The translations under genes and the position numbers were made by a program. Under the pieces are notes generated by a model. That model ran no database searches. It was not told the DNA's origin and was given only the letters and a program-made list of their open reading frames with translations. Positions 60,260-64,000 of a DNA stretch of 64,000 nt are shown here, one piece after another; the stretch's first letter is position 1, and each line of letters opens with the position of its first letter. Source of the stretch: JAVBLK01 sp031553565 (GTDB lineage: Bacteria; Bacillota; Clostridia; Christensenellales; DUVY01); assembly GCA_031553565.1 (NCBI GenBank), contig JAVBLK010000035.1:1-64000 (forward strand), read 5' to 3'.

Positions 60260-61129
60260 TCACTTCTTGAAAGAGATTTGCATGTCGAACTCGCCCTCGA
60301 TGCTGATGGCAAAATTTATCCGTCCGTCTTTATACGTCAGCGCGCTGGTGGAAGCGCCGACACGCATGCCGGGTGCGCCGATCGACAATATGATCTCGTT
60401 GTTGGAATTCAGCTCGTATGACAGCTCGACAAACTCCAGGGCAATACTGGGTCCGGCTGCCGATAGCAATCCGTTGACCAATCGGTTCACCATATCAAAG
60501 TTCTTGAAAGTTATAACGTTGCCGTCGACGCCGATTTCGATCGTCTTGAGGATCGCGAAAAGCGAATATCCTCCGGAAACATTATCGGCGACGTATGCGG
60601 TCAAACCTGCGGCCTTGCAGGCGCTGAACGTAAGGTTTTGGCAGATAGTGTACCATGCTTCCATCAGTTCCCCGTAAGCGATATCTCTGGCGGCATAAGT
60701 TGCCCATTCCGCAGTGTTGGCTGCACGCTGTTGCGGGGTGATCGCGTCAGCAGCGTCCTTTTGCGCCTGCCATGCCTCGGCTTCGTTGACAAGCATATCA
60801 TGCTCGGCTTTCGCAAGGGCAAATTGCGCCCGGGCAATGATCTTTTGGTCTTCAGTCATTCCGCTGAGAACAAAGTCCGATTCAACGGGCGCAGTACCGA
60901 CGACCGGCTTTGATTCATAGGGCTCATGCGGAAGCTCGGCGGGGGCGACCGGCATCACCGGCGCGGCGGGATAATCCGGGATAGTGACGGTCTTTCCGTT
61001 GATCTGGACGGACTCAAATTTGTATTTGCCTTTTGACATAGTTGCGCCTGAACCGCTGCAGGCGCATGCAAAAGCTAAAACGACGATAAGTATTCCCGCG
61101 GTCAGCAAAGTTTTAAAAGATTTTCTCAT
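60260..61129 (-). CDS. Putative lipoprotein of unknown function
   Basis: A 289-residue exported protein. The signal segment ends AFACACSGSG, with Cys22 or Cys24 as the lipid site. The mature part has a Pro-rich stretch (about 47-70), a helical Ala/Glu/Gln-rich middle (about 85-160) and a beta-rich end (GVDGNVITFKNFD, YKDGRINFAISIEGEFD). No family is recognised. ATG 61129 has GGGGAG 6 bases upstream. A promoter TGGACA-17 bases-TAATAT lies at 61201-61173 on the minus strand. Confidence 0.7.
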   Translation of the reverse strand: MRKSFKTLLTAGILIVVLAFACACSGSGATMSKGKYKFESVQINGKTVTIPDYPAAPVMPVAPAELPHEPYESKPVVGTAPVESDFVLSGMTEDQKIIARAQFALAKAEHDMLVNEAEAWQAQKDAADAITPQQRAANTAEWATYAARDIAYGELMEAWYTICQNLTFSACKAAGLTAYVADNVSGGYSLFAILKTIEIGVDGNVITFKNFDMVNRLVNGLLSAAGPSIALEFVELSYELNSNNEIILSIGAPGMRVGASTSALTYKDGRINFAISIEGEFDMQISFKK

Positions 61130-61341
61130 TATATACTCCCCTTTTTTTTGCATGTTAACATGCCATACATAAATATTATCATAATTATTTAAAAATGTCC
61201 ATAGCAATCACATATTTTCAGCTTTCATGCAAAATAGCAGTAAAGTTGATAAACCCGTCCAAAACAAATGTACGTACATTGCAAAATTTATTACGCGACG
61301 ACGAGCAACTTGCCCTACATCGGTTGCGAGGAGATCTAAGC

Positions 61342-61443
61342 AAATCGGTGTAATACCCCGCAGCTCGCTGCGGAAAGAACATTCAAAAACTTTGTTTTTG
61401 AATGTTCGGATCCAGGGCTTGCCCTGGGGTATAATACCGATTT
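61342..61443. repeat. Clover-leaf palindrome upstream of pheS
   Basis: Outer arms AAATCGGTGTAATACCCC (61342-61359) and GGGGTATAATACCGATTT (61426-61443) pair at 16 of 18 positions. Inside lie three separate hairpins: CCGCAG-CTCG-CTGCGG (61358-61373), GAACATTCAAAAAC-TTT-GTTTTTGAATGTTC (61377-61407) and CCAGGGC-TT-GCCCTGG (61412-61427). It ends 51 bases before the pheS -35 box. The remaining sequence from 61130 to 61341 shows only the promoter of the minus-strand lipoprotein gene. Confidence 0.8.
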
Positions 61444-61494
61444 ATTTAGAGTTTACGCCGCTGTTTACCTGTTCCTTAAGCCCGGTCAGTCCCT

Positions 61495-61530
61495 TTGCAT
61501 TTTTATGCGTATAGTGATATAATATGGACA
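61495..61530 (+). promoter_or_regulatory. pheS promoter with transcription start on the ATG
   Basis: TTGCAT (61495-61500), 17-base spacer, TATAAT (61518-61523), six bases, then ATG at 61530. The expected +1 is the A of that ATG. This is the clearest leaderless arrangement in the window. Confidence 0.75.
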
Positions 61531-62570
61531 TGGAAAAAGCTATTATTAAATTGACGGATGACGCGAAAGCGGCGGTTGCCGCGCTTGATTTTTCCGACGT
61601 TTCGGGGATTCAGGGCAAGATCGACGCGCTGATGGTAAGATTTCTGGGCAAGAGCGGCGAGCTTACCGCGGTTTTGCGCGGTATGAAGGATGTTTCAAGC
61701 GAGGATAAGCCGCGCATGGGCAAGCTGGTCAACGACGCGCGCTTTATGATCGAGGGACTTTTAAAGGACGCCGGGAACAGGGCGGAGGCCGCCGTTCTCG
61801 ACTTTAAGCTTAAGACCGAAAAGATCGACATAACCGCTCCTTCGGTTATGCAGGAAAAAGGTGCGCTGCATCCGCTTACCATAACGCGGAACATGCTTGT
61901 GGATTACTTTGTGTCAATGGGCTTTTCGGTGACGGACGGACCGGAGATCGAGACCGATTATTACAATTTCCAGGCGCTGAATATTCCTTCCGACCATCCC
62001 GCGCGCGATTCGCAGGACACCTTTTTTATCACCGACAACCTGCTGTTAAGATCGCAGACCTCGGCTGCGCAGGTGCGCACGATGGAGAAGGTGAAGCCGC
62101 CGATCAAGATGATCAGCCCCGGCCGGGTCTACCGCGCCGACGAGGTGGACGCGACGCATTCGCCCGTGTTCCACCAGATAGAGGGGCTTGTGGTCGACAA
62201 GGGCATAACGCTGTGCGACCTTAAGGGTATCCTGGACGCGTTTGCAAAGCATCTTTTCGGCGAGCATACCAAGACGCGCCTGCGTCCGTCGTTCTTTCCG
62301 TTCACCGAGCCCAGCGTGGAGGTCGACGCATCGTGTGTGCATTGCGGCGGCAAGGGCTGCAAGGCGTGCAAAGGCGCGGGCTGGATAGAGATCCTGGGCG
62401 CGGGCATGGTCAACCGCAGGGTCTTGCAGGTATGCGGTATCGATCCCGACGTATATTCCGGCTTTGCGTTCGGTATGGGCATCGACCGCATAACGAACCT
62501 CAAGTTCGGCGTGACCGATATGCGGCTGCTGTTTGAAAACGACGTAAGGTTTTTAAAGAACTTCAGATAG
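61530..62570 (+). CDS. pheS: Phenylalanyl-tRNA synthetase alpha subunit
   Basis: Catalytic subunit of the class II alpha2-beta2 enzyme, about 346 residues. An N-terminal coiled coil is followed by PLTITRNMLVDYFVSMGFSVTDGPEIETDYYNFQALNIPSDHPARD (motif 1 region), ISPGRVYRADEVDATHSPVFHQIEGLVVD (motif 2) and FAFGMGIDRITNLKFGVTDMRLLFEND (motif 3). CVHCGGKGCKACKG near 270 is a normal insertion. The ATG at 61524 begins inside the promoter region, so I chose the second ATG at 61530, which matches the predicted transcript start; no ribosome binding site exists. Confidence 0.95.
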   Translation: MEKAIIKLTDDAKAAVAALDFSDVSGIQGKIDALMVRFLGKSGELTAVLRGMKDVSSEDKPRMGKLVNDARFMIEGLLKDAGNRAEAAVLDFKLKTEKIDITAPSVMQEKGALHPLTITRNMLVDYFVSMGFSVTDGPEIETDYYNFQALNIPSDHPARDSQDTFFITDNLLLRSQTSAAQVRTMEKVKPPIKMISPGRVYRADEVDATHSPVFHQIEGLVVDKGITLCDLKGILDAFAKHLFGEHTKTRLRPSFFPFTEPSVEVDASCVHCGGKGCKACKGAGWIEILGAGMVNRRVLQVCGIDPDVYSGFAFGMGIDRITNLKFGVTDMRLLFENDVRFLKNFR

Positions 62571-62572
62571 CG

Positions 62573-62628
62573 CATGCCGTACGGGCGGACGCTTGCCGCA
62601 GAGCGGGAAGGGCCGATACAGCGGCATG
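62573..62628 (+). repeat. Short palindrome in the pheS-pheT gap
   Basis: CATGCCG (62573-62579) and CGGCATG (62622-62628) enclose GGGCGGACGC...GGCCGATACAG; the CCGATACAGC string is shared with the family B core. It may be a reduced family B copy. Confidence 0.4.
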
Positions 62629-62686
62629 AAGTAAAGTATCTTTATTTATTGCGGCAACAAAGTAATAAGAGGAACAAACAGAATAT

Positions 62687-64000
62687 ATGAAAGTAACGTT
62701 AAACTGGTTAAAAGAATACGTAGATATAAACGTCGCGCCTCATGTTTTGGCGGACAAATTGCTTAACGCCGGCTTCGAGGTCGAGGAAATAAAGGACCTT
62801 TCTGCCGCGATCACGAACGTAAAACTCGGGCGCATAATTGCTATCGATAAGCACGGGAATGCCGATAAGCTGCAGGTCTGCACCCTGGATATGGGCGGCA
62901 GGAAGCGGAAGACTATAATCACCGCCGCGACCAACGTCAGCGCGGGCGACCTTGTGCCCGTGGCGCTTGACGGCGCGCACCTGCCCTGCGGCAAGGATAT
63001 AACCGCGGGCGCGATCCGCGGCGTCTTAAGCGAAGGGATGCTGTGCGGCGGCAGCGAGCTCGGCCTTGACGACACCATGTATCCCGGCGCCGGGGTTGAC
63101 GGCATCTTGATAATGCGCGACGACGGCTTCCCGCTCGGCTCGGATATAAACAGGGTCTTAGGGTACGACGATATAGTTTTCGATATCTCGGTGACGTCAA
63201 ACCGTCCCGATTGCCAAAGCGTTTACGGCATCGCACGCGAGATATCTGTCATTTTGGGTAAGCCGCTTCGCCCGCTGGATTTGAAATTCTCGCCCAAAGA
63301 GGGCGGCGCGGGCGTGGTCATAAAGGTCGAAACAAGGCTTTGCCCGCGATATATGGCAAAGGCCGTCATGGACATCAGGCAGGCGCCTGCGCCGCTGTAT
63401 ATGCAGCACCGCCTGCGCGCGGTGGGCATCCGGCCGATAAACAATATCGTGGACGTGACCAACTATGTCTTATGGGAAACGGGCCAGCCGATGCACGCGT
63501 TCGACGTTGACCGGCTGAGCGGCAAGCAGCTCAATATCAGGCTTGCCGAGGGCGGCGAAAAGATCACGGCCTTGGACGGCAAAACCTACAGCCTGCAAAA
63601 GGATATGCTGGTGATCGCGGACGGCGCCGCGCCGGTTGCGATCGCGGGCGTAATGGGCGGCGAGCAGAGCGGCGTGACAGCCGCGACAGCCAGCATCTTA
63701 TTAGAAAGCGCGCGTTTCGCACGCGGCAGCGTCAGGGCGACGGGCAGAAAGCTGGGACTGCGCAGCGATTCCTCGGCGCGCTTTGAAAAGGGCGTTGACC
63801 AGAACTCGCCGGAGGTCGGGCTTTACCGCGCCGCGCACCTTATACAAAAACACGAAATGGGCACGGTCATGTCCTGCACCACCGATATCGGCGGGCCCGA
63901 AAAAGACAGGCGCGTCATAGCCGGCAAAAAGAAGATCGCGGCGCTCCTTGGGATAAGCATCCCGGCAAAGACCGCAATCAATATCCTGACCCGCCTGTCG
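62687..64000 (+). CDS. pheT: Phenylalanyl-tRNA synthetase beta subunit (cut by window end)
   Basis: The first 438 codons are present and open to the last base. MKVTLNWLKEYVDI starts the protein; an EMAP/tRNA-binding domain follows (VKLGRIIAIDKHGNADKLQVCTLDMGG near 45, SEGMLCGGSELGL near 116), then VTSNRPDCQSVYGIAREI and the B3/B4 editing domain (NIVDVTNYVLWETGQPMHAFD near 258, VAIAGVMGGEQSGVT near 316, SARFEKGVDQNSPEVG near 362) and the start of the B5 domain. AGAGG lies 14 bases before the ATG, a long spacing. About 350 more residues are expected beyond the window. Confidence 0.95.
   Translation, partial: MKVTLNWLKEYVDINVAPHVLADKLLNAGFEVEEIKDLSAAITNVKLGRIIAIDKHGNADKLQVCTLDMGGRKRKTIITAATNVSAGDLVPVALDGAHLPCGKDITAGAIRGVLSEGMLCGGSELGLDDTMYPGAGVDGILIMRDDGFPLGSDINRVLGYDDIVFDISVTSNRPDCQSVYGIAREISVILGKPLRPLDLKFSPKEGGAGVVIKVETRLCPRYMAKAVMDIRQAPAPLYMQHRLRAVGIRPINNIVDVTNYVLWETGQPMHAFDVDRLSGKQLNIRLAEGGEKITALDGKTYSLQKDMLVIADGAAPVAIAGVMGGEQSGVTAATASILLESARFARGSVRATGRKLGLRSDSSARFEKGVDQNSPEVGLYRAAHLIQKHEMGTVMSCTTDIGGPEKDRRVIAGKKKIAALLGISIPAKTAINILTRLS

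Overview
This window looks like chromosomal DNA of a roughly 50% GC member of the Bacillota, class Clostridia. The evidence is clear GGAGG-type ribosome binding sites at many starts, a T-box leader on the branched-chain amino acid genes, an rnfCDGEAB ion-translocating ferredoxin:NAD+ complex, a YtxC-like sporulation gene, a DUF421/DUF4363 pair and low-GC-type promoters. An uncultured gut clostridial lineage is plausible, but that is inference. There are no rRNA or tRNA genes, no prophage, no transposase and no CRISPR array.

Layout. 0.1-8.4 kb: prmA-rsmE, hinT, a secreted InlB-repeat lipoprotein, a TVP38/DedA membrane protein, dxs and a TM2 protein. 8.8-15 kb: pyk, a four-module surface protein with a C-terminal anchor, and two half-size TauE/SafE proteins. 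15.4-22.4 kb: the rnf operon, with an unusually long RnfG and repeat-filled gaps either side of rnfA. 22.4-31.7 kb: Sel1 protein, Ppx/GppA, two zinc-ribbon membrane proteins, a divergent MreB, a 75-bp tandem array, a base-excision glycosylase and the YtxC-like gene. 31.8-43.2 kb, all on the minus strand: T-box, then ilvB-ilvN-ilvD-leuA-cimA-leuC-leuD-leuB, which covers valine/leucine synthesis plus a pyruvate/citramalate route to isoleucine; ilvC is missing here and ilvE lies at 54 kb. 43.3-64 kb: esterase, guaB, ferredoxin-type aldo/keto reductase, radical SAM protein, hflX, CBS protein, ppa, aminotransferase, tyrS, ilvE, phosphotransferase, DUF4363/DUF421, a GT8-acyltransferase-CrtO-like cluster, a lipoprotein, pheS and pheT (cut by the window end).

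The genes are mostly housekeeping. The striking part is the intergenic DNA. It holds several families of dispersed hairpin elements: (1) a ~165-bp element with terminal inverted repeats, about 11 full, partial or divergent copies, all in the same orientation, often touching stop codons, with an apical hairpin whose arms change in a compensating way; (2) hairpins with a constant ~29-nt loop and completely different but perfectly complementary arms; (3) two further palindromic families; (4) tandem arrays built on the GTCATTCTGAGC...GAAGAATC motif. A second theme is a set of genes whose predicted transcription start lies at or within a few bases of the start codon (pheS, the DNA glycosylase, the TM2 protein, the TVP38 protein, dxs), which suggests regular use of leaderless mRNA. 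All positions and motifs were read by eye; family assignments come from recognised motifs, not from a database search.
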